NCBI RefSeq assembly: GCF_013363995.1
Contig: NZ_JABWGO010000001.1
Location: 1,435,222-1,499,221, forward strand
Reading direction: 5' to 3'
Source of the DNA: Nonomuraea rhodomycinica
GTDB lineage: Bacteria > Actinomycetota > Actinomycetes > Streptosporangiales > Streptosporangiaceae
DNA length: 64,000 nucleotides
Both the position numbers and the translations under genes were made by a program. Below the pieces are notes generated by a model. That model did no database searches. It had not been told where the DNA came from and saw only the letters and a program-made list of their open reading frames with translations. Of the stretch, positions 45,984 through 55,740 are shown piece by piece (position 1 is the stretch's first letter; the number at the start of each line of letters is the position of its first letter).

Positions 45984-48900
45984 TCAGCCGCCGAGGCAGG
46001 CCGGCCCGAGGAGCTGCTTGAGGTCACCCATCAGGGCCGGCGACGGCGTCACCCGCAGCCGGTCCTCGACCCGCATGACCGTGGTCCTCGGCCCGTTGTG
46101 GACCTGGAGGTGCACCTCGGACGTGCCGGGATGGGTGGTGAGGATCTCCTTCAGCCGTCCCACCACCGGAGGCGTGCACCGGTTGAGCGGCAGGCTCACC
46201 AGCAGTGGTCCGCCCGCCTCCTGGGTGAGGTCGGGCGCGGTCACCTCCATCGCGATGATCTTGGCGACGTCCTCGCGCTTGTCGATGCGGCCCTTGACGA
46301 AGACGATCGCGTCCTCGGCCAGGATCGTGGAGCAGAGCTGGTAGGCCGACGGGAAGACCATCACCTCGATCGAGCCTTCGAGGTCCTCCAGCTGGGTCAG
46401 CACCCAGGTGTCGCCCTTCTTGGTGATCTTTCGCTGCACGCCGCTGAGGATGCCGCCCACGGTGACGATCTGCCCGTCGGACCGGCTCTCGTCCTGCAGG
46501 GCGGCGATGGTGCAGTCGGCGCCGGAGGCGAGGATGTGCTCCACGCCGAACAGCGGATGGTCCGACACGTACAGGCCGAGCATCTCCCGCTCGAACTGCA
46601 GCAGCGTGTTCTTGTCCCACTCGCCGACCGGGATCTGCACGTCGAACGTCTGGTCCTCGCCGCCGTCGATCGCGCCGAACAGGGAGTCCTGGCCGATGGC
46701 CTCGTTCTTCTTGATGTCGATGATCGCGTCCACGGCCTGCTCGTGCACCATGACCAGGCCCTTGCGCACGTGCCCCAGCGAGTCGAACGCGCCCGCCTTG
46801 ATCAGCGACTCGATCACCCGCTTGTTGCAGACGATCGCCGGCACCTTGCGCAGGAAGTCCTTGAAGTCGGCGAAGCGGCCCTTCGCCTTGCGCGCCGCGA
46901 TGATGCCGTCGACGACGTTGCCGCCGACGTTGCGCACCGCCGACAGGCCGAAGCGGATGTCGGTGCCGCGCGGGGTGAAGTCGAAGTCGGAGTCGTTGAC
47001 GTCCGGCGGGAACACCTTGATGCCCATGCGGCGGCACTCGTTGAGGTAGAGGGCCGACTTGTCCTTGTCGTCCTTGACGCTGGTCAGCAGGGCGGCCATG
47101 TAGGCGGCCGGGTAGTTGGCCTTCAGGTAGGCGGTCCAGTAGGCGACGAGGCCGTAACCGGCGGTGTGCGCCTTGTTGAAGGCGTAGTCGGAGAACGGCA
47201 GCAGGATGTCCCACAGGGCCTTGATGGCGGCGGCGGAGAAGCCGTTGTCCTTCATGCCCTTCTCGAAGAACTCGTACTGCTTGTCCAGCTCCGACTTCTT
47301 CTTCTTGCCCATCGCGCGGCGCAGCAGGTCGGCGCCGCCCAGCGAGTAGCCGGCGACCCGCTGCGCGATGGCCATGACCTGCTCCTGGTAGACGATCAGG
47401 CCGTAGGTCGTGTCGAGGATGTCCTTGAGCGGCTCCTCCAGCTCCGGATGGATCGGGACGATCTCCTGGAGGCCGTTCTTGCGCAGCGCGTAGTTGGTGT
47501 GGGAGTTGGCGCCCATCGGGCCGGGACGGTAGAGCGCGAGGGCGGCGGAGATGTCCTCGAAGTTGTCGGGACGCATCAGGCGCATCAGCGAGCGCATGCC
47601 GCCGCCGTCGAGCTGGAAGATGCCCAGCGTGTCGCCGCGGGCCAGCAGCTCGTACGTCTTCGGGTCGTCGAGCGGCAGGTCGAGCAGCTCGATCTGCTCG
47701 CCGGTGGTGGCCTCGATGGCCTTGAGGCAGTCATCGATGATCGTGAGGTTGCGCAGGCCCAGGAAGTCCATCTTCAGCAGGCCGAGCGTCTCGCAGGTCG
47801 GGTAGTCGAACTGCGTGATGATCGCGCCGTCGGAGTCGCGGCGCATGATCGGGATGTAGTCGGTCAGCACCTCCGACGACATGATGACGCCGGCGGCGTG
47901 CACGCCGGTCTGCCTGATCAGGCCCTCCAGGCCCTTGCCGAGGTCCATCGTCGCCTTGACGTCGACGTCCTCCTCGTAGAGGCGGCGCAGCTCCCCCGCT
48001 TCGGCGTAGCGCGGGTGGTCCTTGTCGAAGATGCCCGCCAGCGGGATGTCCTTGCCCATGACGGCGGGCGGGAAGGCCTTGGAGACCCGGTCGCCGAGGG
48101 CGTAGGGGTAGCCGAGGACGCGGCCGGCGTCCTTGATGGCGGCCTTCGCCTTGATGGTGCCGAACGTGGCGATCATGGCGACCTTGTCGGCGCCCCACTT
48201 CTCGGTCACGTAGCGGATCACGTCGGCGCGGCGACGCTCGTCGAAGTCGATGTCGACGTCGGGCATGGAGACGCGCTCGGGGTTGAGGAACCGCTCGAAG
48301 ATCAGGCCGTGCGGGATCGGGTCGAGGTCGGTGATGCCCAGCGCGTAGGCCACCAGGGAGCCGGCCGCCGAGCCTCGGCCGGGGCCGACGCGGATGCCGT
48401 TGTTCTTGGCCCACATGATGAAGTCGGCGACCACGAGGAAGTAGCTCGGGAAGCCCATCTGGATGATGACGCCGAGCTCGTTCTCCGCCCAGGCGCGGTG
48501 CTCCTCGTCCACGCCGCCGGGGAAACGGCGCTCCAGGCCCTTCCAGACCTCCTGCCGGAAGTACTCCTCCTCCGTCATGCCGTCGGGGACGGGGAAGGTC
48601 GGCATGAGGTTCTTGTGCTGGAAGAACCCGGTCGGATCGACCTTCTCCGCCACCAGCAGCGTGTTGCGGCAGCCCTCGGCCCACAGGTCGGAGGAGTCGA
48701 CCGCGCGCATCTCGTCGGCGCTCTTGATGTAGTAGCCCGTGCCGTCGAAGCGGAACCGGTCGGGGTCGGACAGCTGCTTGCCCGTCTGGATGCAGAGGAG
48801 GGCGTCGTGGGAGGCGGCGTCGGACTCGTAGGTGTAGTGGGAGTCGTTGGTGACCAGCGGCGGGATCGACAGCTCCCTGCTGATCCTGGTCAGCCCGTCG

Positions 48901-49511
48901 CGGACGCGGCGCTCGATCTCGAGGCCGTGGTCCATGATCTCCAGGAAGTAGTTGTCCCGGCCGAAGATCTCCTGGTACTTCGCCGCGGCCTTCAGGGCCT
49001 CGTCGTACTGGCCGAGCCGCAGCCGCGTCTGCACCTCGCCCGAGGGGCAGCCGGTGGTCGCCATCAGCCCCTCGGCGTGCTGGGCGAGGATCTCGGCGTC
49101 CATGCGCGGCCACTTGCGGACGAAGCCCTCGGTGTAGGCGCGCGAGGACAGCCGCATCAGGTTGTGCAGGCCGGTCTTGTCGCGGGCCCAGATCGTCATG
49201 TGCGTGTAGTAGCCGCCCGCGGAGACGTCGTCCTTCTTCTGGTGCGGCTCGCCCCACAGGACCGGCTTCTTGTTGTGGCGCAGCTCCGGCGAGACGTACG
49301 CCTCGATGCCGATGATCGGCTTGACGCCCGCGCCGGTCGCCTGCTTGTAGAAGTCGTAGGCGCCGTGCATGTTGCCGTGGTCGGTGATCGCGATCGCCGG
49401 CATGCCCAGCTCGCCGACCTGTTTGAACATCTGCTTCAACCGTGCGGCACCGTCGAGCATGGAGTACTCGGTGTGCACGTGCAGATGGACGAACGAGTCG
49501 CTGGACGACAT
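45984..49511 (-). CDS. dnaE: DNA polymerase III alpha subunit
   Basis: A 1175-residue replicative polymerase, DnaE1-type. The N-terminal PHP domain begins [15 protein letters not shown]. The palm carries the catalytic PDVDIDF (about residues 415-421) and [15 protein letters not shown] later helix-hairpin-helix/OB region has [15 protein letters not shown] and the C-terminal end is [10 protein letters not shown]. The ribosome site is GGGAGG. It is in a single-gene unit; a -10-like TAAAGT lies about 40 bp upstream. Length and domain order are normal. Confidence 0.96.
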   Translation of the reverse strand: MSSSDSFVHLHVHTEYSMLDGAARLKQMFKQVGELGMPAIAITDHGNMHGAYDFYKQATGAGVKPIIGIEAYVSPELRHNKKPVLWGEPHQKKDDVSAGGYYTHMTIWARDKTGLHNLMRLSSRAYTEGFVRKWPRMDAEILAQHAEGLMATTGCPSGEVQTRLRLGQYDEALKAAAKYQEIFGRDNYFLEIMDHGLEIERRVRDGLTRISRELSIPPLVTNDSHYTYESDAASHDALLCIQTGKQLSDPDRFRFDGTGYYIKSADEMRAVDSSDLWAEGCRNTLLVAEKVDPTGFFQHKNLMPTFPVPDGMTEEEYFRQEVWKGLERRFPGGVDEEHRAWAENELGVIIQMGFPSYFLVVADFIMWAKNNGIRVGPGRGSAAGSLVAYALGITDLDPIPHGLIFERFLNPERVSMPDVDIDFDERRRADVIRYVTEKWGADKVAMIATFGTIKAKAAIKDAGRVLGYPYALGDRVSKAFPPAVMGKDIPLAGIFDKDHPRYAEAGELRRLYEEDVDVKATMDLGKGLEGLIRQTGVHAAGVIMSSEVLTDYIPIMRRDSDGAIITQFDYPTCETLGLLKMDFLGLRNLTIIDDCLKAIEATTGEQIELLDLPLDDPKTYELLARGDTLGIFQLDGGGMRSLMRLMRPDNFEDISAALALYRPGPMGANSHTNYALRKNGLQEIVPIHPELEEPLKDILDTTYGLIVYQEQVMAIAQRVAGYSLGGADLLRRAMGKKKKSELDKQYEFFEKGMKDNGFSAAAIKALWDILLPFSDYAFNKAHTAGYGLVAYWTAYLKANYPAAYMAALLTSVKDDKDKSALYLNECRRMGIKVFPPDVNDSDFDFTPRGTDIRFGLSAVRNVGGNVVDGIIAARKAKGRFADFKDFLRKVPAIVCNKRVIESLIKAGAFDSLGHVRKGLVMVHEQAVDAIIDIKKNEAIGQDSLFGAIDGGEDQTFDVQIPVGEWDKNTLLQFEREMLGLYVSDHPLFGVEHILASGADCTIAALQDESRSDGQIVTVGGILSGVQRKITKKGDTWVLTQLEDLEGSIEVMVFPSAYQLCSTILAEDAIVFVKGRIDKREDVAKIIAMEVTAPDLTQEAGGPLLVSLPLNRCTPPVVGRLKEILTTHPGTSEVHLQVHNGPRTTVMRVEDRLRVTPSPALMGDLKQLLGPACLGG

Positions 49512-49728
49512 GGAGCGACGCCTCCCGGTCTGATGGTTTGCGCTCCGACTTTAGTGCTCCCCACCGACAGTCCGCCTACCCTCCCGCCAGCCTTCCGTTC
49601 GGGGGCGTGCCGCGCGGCGCGGCGCCGGTTACGCTGCTCGTGCGGTCCGGCGGATCGGGCGTTCCGGCCGCCGCGGGGGCTTTCGGGAGGCAAGGCTGGA
49701 AAGGCGCGGGATCGTCGGCATCGTTCCC

Positions 49729-50790
49729 ATGGTGACGGCCGCCCTGCTGGGCGTGCTCGTCGCCGTCGCGGGGCTTCCTCTCGGGTGGTACGGCGGGCTG
49801 GCGTGCGCGGCGCTCCAGACCGGCTGTCCGGCCACGGCGCCGCCCGCGGGGAGTCTTCCCCGGGTGACCCGGCTGACGGCCGTCCAGGCCGCGCTGAGCG
49901 GCTCGTACGCGGGACTGGGCGACTCGTACTCCTCCGGCGAGGGCGTGTACGCCCCGGCCGGGCAGGACGGCGAGGACGGCGGCGGGACCGGCGGGAAGCC
50001 CGACCCGGGGCGGTTGCCGGCCGGGGAGGGCGCGGCCCCCTGCCACCGGGCGCGGGGCTCGTACGTGCCGCTGGTGGCGGGCGCCCACCGTTTCGGCGGC
50101 GGCGCGGGCTTCTGGGCGTGCAGCGGCGCCACCACCGGCCAGCTCCTGCGCGGCCAGCACGGCCAGCGCCCCCAGGTGGCCCGGGTGGACCGCTCGACCA
50201 GCCTGGTGACGGTCACCATCGGCGGCAACGACGCCGGGTTCGCCCGCGTGCTGACCGCCTGCATCGTCAAGCTGCCCTGGTCGTCGGCGTGCGTGGACCA
50301 GGACGCCGAGGTGGCGCGGCGCGTCGACGGGCTGCGGTCGAGCCTGCACGGCGTGCTGCGGGAGCTGCGCTCGCGCGCCCCGCAGGCCCGGATCGTCGTG
50401 CTCGGCTACCCGAGGCCGTTCCCGGCCCGCCCCGCCGACCGCGTGGACAACCTCGGCGTCGAGGACCAGCTCTGGCTCAACCGCGTCACCCGGCGGCTCA
50501 ACGACGTCATGCGGGAGGTGGCGACGGGCTTCGACCGGGCGGTCGCGGCGTTCGGCGGGCCGGGGAGCGTGGAGTTCGTGGACGCCTACGACGCGTTCGA
50601 CGGCCACGAGGCGGGCACGGCTCAGCCGTACCTGAACCGGCTCATCGTGCACGTCAAGGAGCTGAGCGTGGACAGCCGCAGCTTCCACCCGACGGGCGCC
50701 GGCTACCGGCGCCTCGCGGAGCTGGTCGACCGCCAGATCGTCACGGGGCCGGGGCGCCCGCTGAACAACGTCGTCCTCTCCCGGCCGTGA
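49729..50790 (+). CDS. SGNH/GDSL-family secreted lipase-esterase
   Basis: A 353-residue SGNH hydrolase. Block I is GLGDSYSSGEG with nucleophile Ser66, block III is GGNDAGF, and block V is SFHPTGAGY, giving the His. An N-terminal hydrophobic segment (AALLGVLVAVAGLPLGWY) serves as signal or anchor. Several Cys in the mature part suggest disulfides. The pattern GDSYSSGEG resembles the Streptomyces extracellular lipase/phospholipase group. A Gly/Asp-rich insertion follows block I. Single gene, divergent from dnaE. Confidence 0.85.
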   Translation: MVTAALLGVLVAVAGLPLGWYGGLACAALQTGCPATAPPAGSLPRVTRLTAVQAALSGSYAGLGDSYSSGEGVYAPAGQDGEDGGGTGGKPDPGRLPAGEGAAPCHRARGSYVPLVAGAHRFGGGAGFWACSGATTGQLLRGQHGQRPQVARVDRSTSLVTVTIGGNDAGFARVLTACIVKLPWSSACVDQDAEVARRVDGLRSSLHGVLRELRSRAPQARIVVLGYPRPFPARPADRVDNLGVEDQLWLNRVTRRLNDVMREVATGFDRAVAAFGGPGSVEFVDAYDAFDGHEAGTAQPYLNRLIVHVKELSVDSRSFHPTGAGYRRLAELVDRQIVTGPGRPLNNVVLSRP

Positions 50791-50820
50791 GCGGCGCCTA
50801 GCCGGCCCGGTGCTGCGGCG

Positions 50821-51900
50821 TCACGCGCGGCGGCGTTCCTCGGCCAGGTGGAGGCCCGCCTCGATGACCGCGTTCATGACGGGCGCCAGGCGCTCCTCGC
50901 CCAGCGTGGGGGCGCGGCGGGCCATGCGCGCGACCAGCGACCGCTCGCGCTCCATGTCGCGGCCCGCGAACCCGCCGACCGGCTTGAGCGTCTGCACGAC
51001 GCCCGCCAGCGCGGCGCGCCGCTCCAGGAGCGTCGCCAGGGCCGCGTCGACCCGGTCGATCGCCTCACGGCACTCCGGCAGCGTGGCGGGCGTCTCGGGC
51101 CGCAGCAGCGCCCCCACGAGCGTCACGGCCTCCCGCGCCGCCCGCAGCTCCGCCGGGTCCACGACCTCCATCCGGTACGCGCCGTCGCCGCCGTGTCCAT
51201 GCGCGTGGTCGCCCCCGTGCCCGTGCGTGTCGTCGCGGCCATGCCCGTACGCGTCGTCGCCGCCAAGCCCGTGCGCGTCGCCGCCGCCGGCCCCGTGCGC
51301 CCCCTGGGCCGCCGGGAGCCCGCCCAGGACGAGGCCGTCGGCGCCCGCCGCGACCGCGGCGGCCGACAGCTCGGGCCGTCCTGTGACGTCGGCCACCACC
51401 GGGCGGCCCGACGCCTCCCGGGCCGCCCGCAGCAGCCCCAGGTCGAGCCGGCCGGTCTCGCACAGGATCACCTCACCGCCACCCTCCAGCGCGCAGTAGT
51501 CGGCCAGCCCCAGCCACTCCTCCAGGGACGCCGACGGCCGCCGTTCCACCACCACGGGCAGGCCCAGGGTCGCGGCGGCCCGCACCAGCGGGATGTCGCG
51601 CGTCCAGGACGCGCCGATCACCACGCCGTCGGCCCGCGCCGCGACGGCGGGCAGGTCGCCGGCGTCCGCGGGCTCCACGAGCGGCACCCTCCCGGCCGGC
51701 CGGTGCTCCCGGCCGGCGCCCAGGCGTCCCGTGCGGCCCGTGTCGGCCTCCCGGGGCGGCCACCCGTCCGCGCGGGCGTCGTGCGGGCCCGCGGCCGGGC
51801 GGGCGCGCAGGCTGATCCGGCCCGCGATCACCACCGCGGGTCCCGCGCCCACGCGCGCCCCGCCCAGCGTGACCACGCGGCGTTCCAAGGTCGATGACAT
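50821..51900 (-). CDS. Chorismate mutase fused to a degenerate DAHP-synthase-like domain
   Basis: A 359-residue fusion. The last ~85 residues are an AroQ-type chorismate mutase (CREAIDRVDAALATLLERRA...RDMERERSLVARMARRAP...APVMNAVIEAG). The first ~240 resemble a type I-beta DAHP synthase: VVIAG, PLVEPADAGDLPAVAARADGVVIGA, SASLEEWLGLADY, EVILCETG. Catalytic parts are lost: GRISLRA replaces GPCSVES, the RGGAFKPRTSP segment is missing, the KRG lysine is ERR and DPSH is DVTG. Between the domains lies a His/Gly/Asp insert encoded by five 24-bp tandem units. GAGGAG precedes the ATG. The leader upstream looks like an attenuator. It is probably a chorismate mutase with a regulatory pseudo-domain. Confidence 0.8.
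   Translation of the reverse strand: MSSTLERRVVTLGGARVGAGPAVVIAGRISLRARPAAGPHDARADGWPPREADTGRTGRLGAGREHRPAGRVPLVEPADAGDLPAVAARADGVVIGASWTRDIPLVRAAATLGLPVVVERRPSASLEEWLGLADYCALEGGGEVILCETGRLDLGLLRAAREASGRPVVADVTGRPELSAAAVAAGADGLVLGGLPAAQGAHGAGGGDAHGLGGDDAYGHGRDDTHGHGGDHAHGHGGDGAYRMEVVDPAELRAAREAVTLVGALLRPETPATLPECREAIDRVDAALATLLERRAALAGVVQTLKPVGGFAGRDMERERSLVARMARRAPTLGEERLAPVMNAVIEAGLHLAEERRRA
51177..51296 (-). repeat. Five 24-bp in-frame tandem units encoding a His-rich segment
   Basis: Units start at 51177, 51201, 51225, 51249 and 51273, each exactly 24 bp. The protein register is DDAYGHGR, DDTHGHGG, DHAHGHGG and similar. They lie inside the chorismate-mutase fusion gene, so copy-number change would not break the frame. 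Confidence 0.85.
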
Positions 51901-51944
51901 CTCGGCTCCTCATCCAGGGCCGGCTCGCCGGAGCCGGCGAAACG

Positions 51945-51972
51945 AAAAAGGCAGAGACGAGGCGTCTCTGCC
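51945..51972 (-). terminator. Leader terminator hairpin (attenuator) of the chorismate mutase gene
   Basis: On the minus strand GGCAGAGACG (51972-51963), loop CCT, and CGTCTCTGCC (51959-51950) form a perfect 10-bp stem followed by five U (51949-51945). No other minus-strand gene ends nearby and the next gene upstream is divergent, so it can act only on this gene's own leader. Confidence 0.8.
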
Positions 51973-51993
51973 GGTGCCGACTCCAGGTGGTCG

Positions 51994-52050
51994 CTAGCTC
52001 ACGACCGGCTCTCCCGGAGCCGGCTCGGTAAACGCGTGGCGACAAGTCAT
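51994..52050 (-). CDS. Leader peptide of the chorismate mutase fusion gene
   Basis: An 18-codon frame MTCRHAFTEPAPGEPVVS ending 21 nt before the terminator stem. A -10-like TAGGGT (52063-52058) lies 7 nt upstream of its ATG, so the transcript would begin at the start codon (leaderless). Within the leader CCGGCTC-N5-GAGCCGG (52023-52005) and GGTCG-N8-CGACC (52007-51990) are alternative hairpins. It has one Phe codon and no Trp or Tyr, so classical aromatic-codon counting is not evident. Confidence 0.5.
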   Translation of the reverse strand: MTCRHAFTEPAPGEPVVS

Positions 52051-52184
52051 GTCCGAAACCCTACACCCGCCCTCCACCTGCTGGACTGTGCTTCTCACAT
52101 GGCGGACTGTCCTTCAGGCGAGTCGCCGTTGATCCCTCGCTATGGGAGTATTTCTTGGCCTAGAGGGAGGGTTTGAGGCCGTTG

Positions 52185-54092
52185 ATGTCGGATCGCAAAC
52201 GGGACGGACGCCGCATCGCCGGCCGCTACCAGCTGCAGGAACCCATCGGCAAGGGTGGCATGGGCATCGTGTGGCGGGCCTATGACGAGCTCCTCGACCG
52301 TGAGGTCGCGGTCAAGGAGGTCCGCTACGCCGCCGCGCTGGGCGACGAGGTGCAGCTCCTCAACCGGCGCACGATGCGCGAGGCGAGGGCGGCGGCCAGG
52401 TTCGAGCACCCCAACGTGATCGTCGTGCACGACGTGATCGAGGAGGACGACCGGCCCTGGATCGTCATGCAGCTCGTCCCGTCGCGCTCGCTGGGCGCGG
52501 TCATCAAGCAGGACGGGCCGCTGAAGCCGCGCCGGGTCGCCGAGATCGGCCTGGCCGTGCTGGAGGCGCTGCACCGGGCGCACGAGGCGGGCGTGCTGCA
52601 CCGCGACGTCAAGCCCGAGAACGTGCTGCTCGCCGACGACGGCCGGGTGGTGCTGACCGACTTCGGCATCGCCACGCTGGAGACCGAGACGCAGCTCACG
52701 GTGACCGGCCTGGCCGGCACCCCGGCGTTCATCGCGCCCGAGCGGCTCAAGGGCCTGCCGGCGCGGCGCGAGTCCGACCTGTGGTCGCTCGGCGCGACGC
52801 TCTACACGGCCCTGGAGGGCCGCTCGCCGCACGAGCGCGGCATGGCGCTGGCCACCATGCACGCCGTCCTCACCGACCCGCCGGACCCCGCGCCGCACGC
52901 GGGCCCGCTGGCCGAGGTGATCGACCTGCTGCTCGCCAAGGAGCCGATCCAGCGGCCCTCGTACGAGGAGACGGCGCGGATGCTGCGCCAGGTCATCACG
53001 CCGCCGGTGCTGCAGCAGCCGCCCGCCCCCGCCCCCACGGCGCAGCTGCCGGCGGCGACCGCGCAGCTGCCCGCCCAGCCGCCCGCCGAGGCCGGGACGC
53101 GGCCCCGCCGCCGCTTCGGCCGCCAGGCGCCGCCGCCGGTCCGGCCGGCGGCGCCCGTCGAGGACGACACGCCGACCGACCCCAACCTGCTCGCCCCCGA
53201 GCCGGCGGCCCCCGCGCCCCGCGCCTCCGGGTTAGGAGGCGCGAAGGGCTCCGGCCACGAGCCGGCCCTGCCCGAGACCGGCGTGCGCATCACCGCGGCC
53301 GGCCCCGAGCCGGAGCAGGCGGACGAGGCCACGGTCGGCTCCTCGCGGTCCGAGCCGGGCCGCCGCATGGGCCCGGTCGTCGCCGCGGCCGCCGCCGTGG
53401 CGCTGGTCGCCGGCGTGGGCGGCTACCTGGGCCTGAACTCGGCCCCCGACGACCGCCCGGAGAAGACGGCCAGCGCCTCGGCCACGGGGCCCGCCGCGTC
53501 CGCGAAGGGCTCCACCGCGGCGTCGCCGTCCGCGTCGGCCCCGGCGTCCCCTTCGGCCTCGCAGCCCGCGTCCCCGTCGGCGACGCCCACCCCCACCGCC
53601 TCGCCGGCACCCACCGAGGACAAGACGCCCGATCCGGCCGACGCTCTGCCCAAGGGCTGGAAGATGTACAAGGACAAGAAGTGGGGCTTCTCCGTCGGCC
53701 TGCCCAAGGGCTGGGACGTCTGGGACCGCCGGGGACGGCAGGTCCTGTTCAAGGGGCCGGGCGGGGCTCCCAACGCGTACCTCATGATCGAGACGGCGAA
53801 GAAGGCGGGCGGGGACCCCTACAAGGACTGGAAGAAGCAGGAGCCCTCCCTCAAGAACAACTTCGGCGGCTACCACAAGCTCGGCATCAAGAAGGTCGAC
53901 TACCAGAAGGCCGCGGCCGACTGGGACTTCACGTGGAACACCAACACGGGCCCGACCCGGGTCCGCAACCGTGGCTTCGTCACCGAGAACGGGAAGGCGT
54001 ACGCCATCTACTGGCACACGCTGAAGGACCACTGGGAGGACGACTACCACTTCTTCGAGGGCTTCTGCGCCACCTTCAAGCCCGCGAAGTAG
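52185..54092 (+). CDS. Membrane Ser/Thr protein kinase 1
   Basis: A 635-residue Pkn-type kinase. The kinase domain spans about 1-265: GKGGMG P-loop (22-27), Lys44 (VAVKEV), catalytic Asp141 (HRDVKPEN), DFGIA and APE (IAPERL). A Pro/Ala-rich juxtamembrane region follows, then one TM helix (about 394-412) and a Ser/Pro/Thr linker. The ectodomain of ~150 residues begins LPKGWKMYKDKKWGFSVGLP and resembles PsbP/Mog1-like folds; no PASTA repeats are present. ATG 52185 is chosen over TTG 52173/52182. It is first of three tandem kinases, 10 nt from the next. Confidence 0.9.
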   Translation: MSDRKRDGRRIAGRYQLQEPIGKGGMGIVWRAYDELLDREVAVKEVRYAAALGDEVQLLNRRTMREARAAARFEHPNVIVVHDVIEEDDRPWIVMQLVPSRSLGAVIKQDGPLKPRRVAEIGLAVLEALHRAHEAGVLHRDVKPENVLLADDGRVVLTDFGIATLETETQLTVTGLAGTPAFIAPERLKGLPARRESDLWSLGATLYTALEGRSPHERGMALATMHAVLTDPPDPAPHAGPLAEVIDLLLAKEPIQRPSYEETARMLRQVITPPVLQQPPAPAPTAQLPAATAQLPAQPPAEAGTRPRRRFGRQAPPPVRPAAPVEDDTPTDPNLLAPEPAAPAPRASGLGGAKGSGHEPALPETGVRITAAGPEPEQADEATVGSSRSEPGRRMGPVVAAAAAVALVAGVGGYLGLNSAPDDRPEKTASASATGPAASAKGSTAASPSASAPASPSASQPASPSATPTPTASPAPTEDKTPDPADALPKGWKMYKDKKWGFSVGLPKGWDVWDRRGRQVLFKGPGGAPNAYLMIETAKKAGGDPYKDWKKQEPSLKNNFGGYHKLGIKKVDYQKAAADWDFTWNTNTGPTRVRNRGFVTENGKAYAIYWHTLKDHWEDDYHFFEGFCATFKPAK

Positions 54093-54102
54093 GCTGCGCC
54101 GC

Positions 54103-55677
54103 GTGAGCAGGGAGGTCGGCGGTCGCTACCGCCTCATCGAGCCGCTGGGCGAGGGCGGCATGGGCGTGGTCTGGCGCGCCCACGACCGGCTGCTCGACCG
54201 CACGGTCGCGGTCAAGGAGGTGCGCTACACCGGCGTCGGCGACGACAAGCGGGCCGACCTCAACCGGCGCACCATCCGCGAGGCGCGGGCGGCCGGCCGC
54301 CTGGACCACCCGTCGGTGGTGGTGATCCACGACGTCGTCGAAGAGGACGGGCGGCCGTGGATCGTCATGCAGCTCGTCCCGTCGCGGTCGCTGGCGCAGG
54401 TGCTGGCCGAGCAGGGGCCGCTGCCGGTCGAGCGGGTGGCGCTCATCGGCGAGCGGGTGCTCGGCGCGCTGCGCGCCGCCCACGCCACCGGCGTCCTGCA
54501 CCGCGACGTCAAGCCCGAGAACGTGCTGCTCGCGCACGACGGCCGGGTCGTGCTGACCGACTTCGGCATCGCCACCCTGGACGCCGAGCCGGGGCTGACC
54601 GCCACGGGCGGGCTCGTGGGCACGCCCGCGTACATGCCGCCCGAGCGGCTCAACGGCGAACCGGCGCGGCCGGAGTCCGACCTGTGGTCGCTGGGCGCGA
54701 CGCTGTACGCGGCCGTGGAGGGCGCGCCGGCGTACCGGCGCGACTCGTGGGCGGCCACGGTGGCGGCCGTCCTGCGCGACGACCCGGCGCCGCCGGTCCG
54801 CGCGGGCGCCCTCACTCCGGTGATCATGGGGCTGATGCGCCGCCACCCGGCGGCCCGGATGCCGGCGGGCGAGGCGGCGCACCTGCTGGGGGCGATCGCC
54901 TCCGCCCCCGCCCCTTCCGGCCGCACGGTCCCCGTCTCCGCCTCCCGGGTCCGGCCGCCCGCGCGGCGGCGGCTCATGGTGCCCGCCGCGATCGTCCTGG
55001 CCGCCGTGCTCGCCGCGGGCGGCACGCTGCTGGCGGTCCGCGCGAACGGCCTGCTGGGAGGTGACGGCGGTTCGTCCGCGCTGACGGGCCCGACGGGCCG
55101 GGCCACCCCCACCCCCACCGCCACCGCCACCGCCACGGGGAAGGCCACCGGGCCGGCCCGCCGTCCCACCGCGACGCCCGAGCCGAGCGCGACCGCCACC
55201 CAAGGTGAGAACGGCGTGGCCGTGCCGGCGGGCTGGCGCGCGTACCGGAACGCGGAGGGGGGCTTCTCGATGGCCGTCCCGCGGGGCTGGACGGTCGTCA
55301 AGAGCTCCACCCGCGACAGCGTGACCGTGCGCGGCCCCGGCGTCCCGGGGGCGTTCATCGTCGAGTGGACCGTGCCCGAGGGCGCCTGGCCCGGGCCCGT
55401 GCGGCACTGGCAGGGGCTGGAGAAGGAGATCCTCGGCCGGGGCGAGTTCCCCGGCTACCGCCGCATCGCCATCGAGCCGACCACGTTCCTGGGGCGGCCG
55501 GCGGCCGACTGGGAGTACACGTGGCGGCGCGACGGCGCGATCGTGCACGTCCTCAACCGCGGGTTCCGCACGGCGGACGGGCGGCCGTACGCGCTGTACT
55601 GGGAGGCCCCCGACTCCAGGTGGAGCCGCGACCGCCGCTACTTCGACACCTTCACCGGCACCTTCGCCGCCCTCTGA
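54103..55677 (+). CDS. Membrane Ser/Thr protein kinase 2
   Basis: A 524-residue kinase with the same plan as its upstream neighbour: P-loop GEGGMG (16-21), Lys38, HRDVKPENVLLAHDG, DFGIA, a short juxtamembrane part, a TM helix (about 289-309), and a Thr/Ala/Pro linker. The ectodomain starts VPAGWRAYRNAEGGFSMAVP and is homologous to that of kinase 1 (both share the W-x-F/Y-T-W, NRGF and DGRPYA-type blocks). The start is GTG 54103, only 10 nt after kinase 1, so they are co-transcribed. Duplication in place is the simplest origin. Confidence 0.9.
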   Translation: MSREVGGRYRLIEPLGEGGMGVVWRAHDRLLDRTVAVKEVRYTGVGDDKRADLNRRTIREARAAGRLDHPSVVVIHDVVEEDGRPWIVMQLVPSRSLAQVLAEQGPLPVERVALIGERVLGALRAAHATGVLHRDVKPENVLLAHDGRVVLTDFGIATLDAEPGLTATGGLVGTPAYMPPERLNGEPARPESDLWSLGATLYAAVEGAPAYRRDSWAATVAAVLRDDPAPPVRAGALTPVIMGLMRRHPAARMPAGEAAHLLGAIASAPAPSGRTVPVSASRVRPPARRRLMVPAAIVLAAVLAAGGTLLAVRANGLLGGDGGSSALTGPTGRATPTPTATATATGKATGPARRPTATPEPSATATQGENGVAVPAGWRAYRNAEGGFSMAVPRGWTVVKSSTRDSVTVRGPGVPGAFIVEWTVPEGAWPGPVRHWQGLEKEILGRGEFPGYRRIAIEPTTFLGRPAADWEYTWRRDGAIVHVLNRGFRTADGRPYALYWEAPDSRWSRDRRYFDTFTGTFAAL

Positions 55678-55740
55678 CGGCCGGTCTTTAATCCGGCGAG
55701 GTGCGTGCTTGGGAGGGACTTTATCGGGTAGACGGCCCGC

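Noticed and set aside
45933..50801. A plus-strand open frame of about 1600 codons antisense to dnaE, running into the lipase region
   Set aside because: Shadow of dnaE; only the lipase part of the region is real and is in another frame.
51177..51296. CRISPR-like 24-bp units
   Set aside because: Head-to-tail without spacers and in frame inside a coding sequence; a minisatellite.
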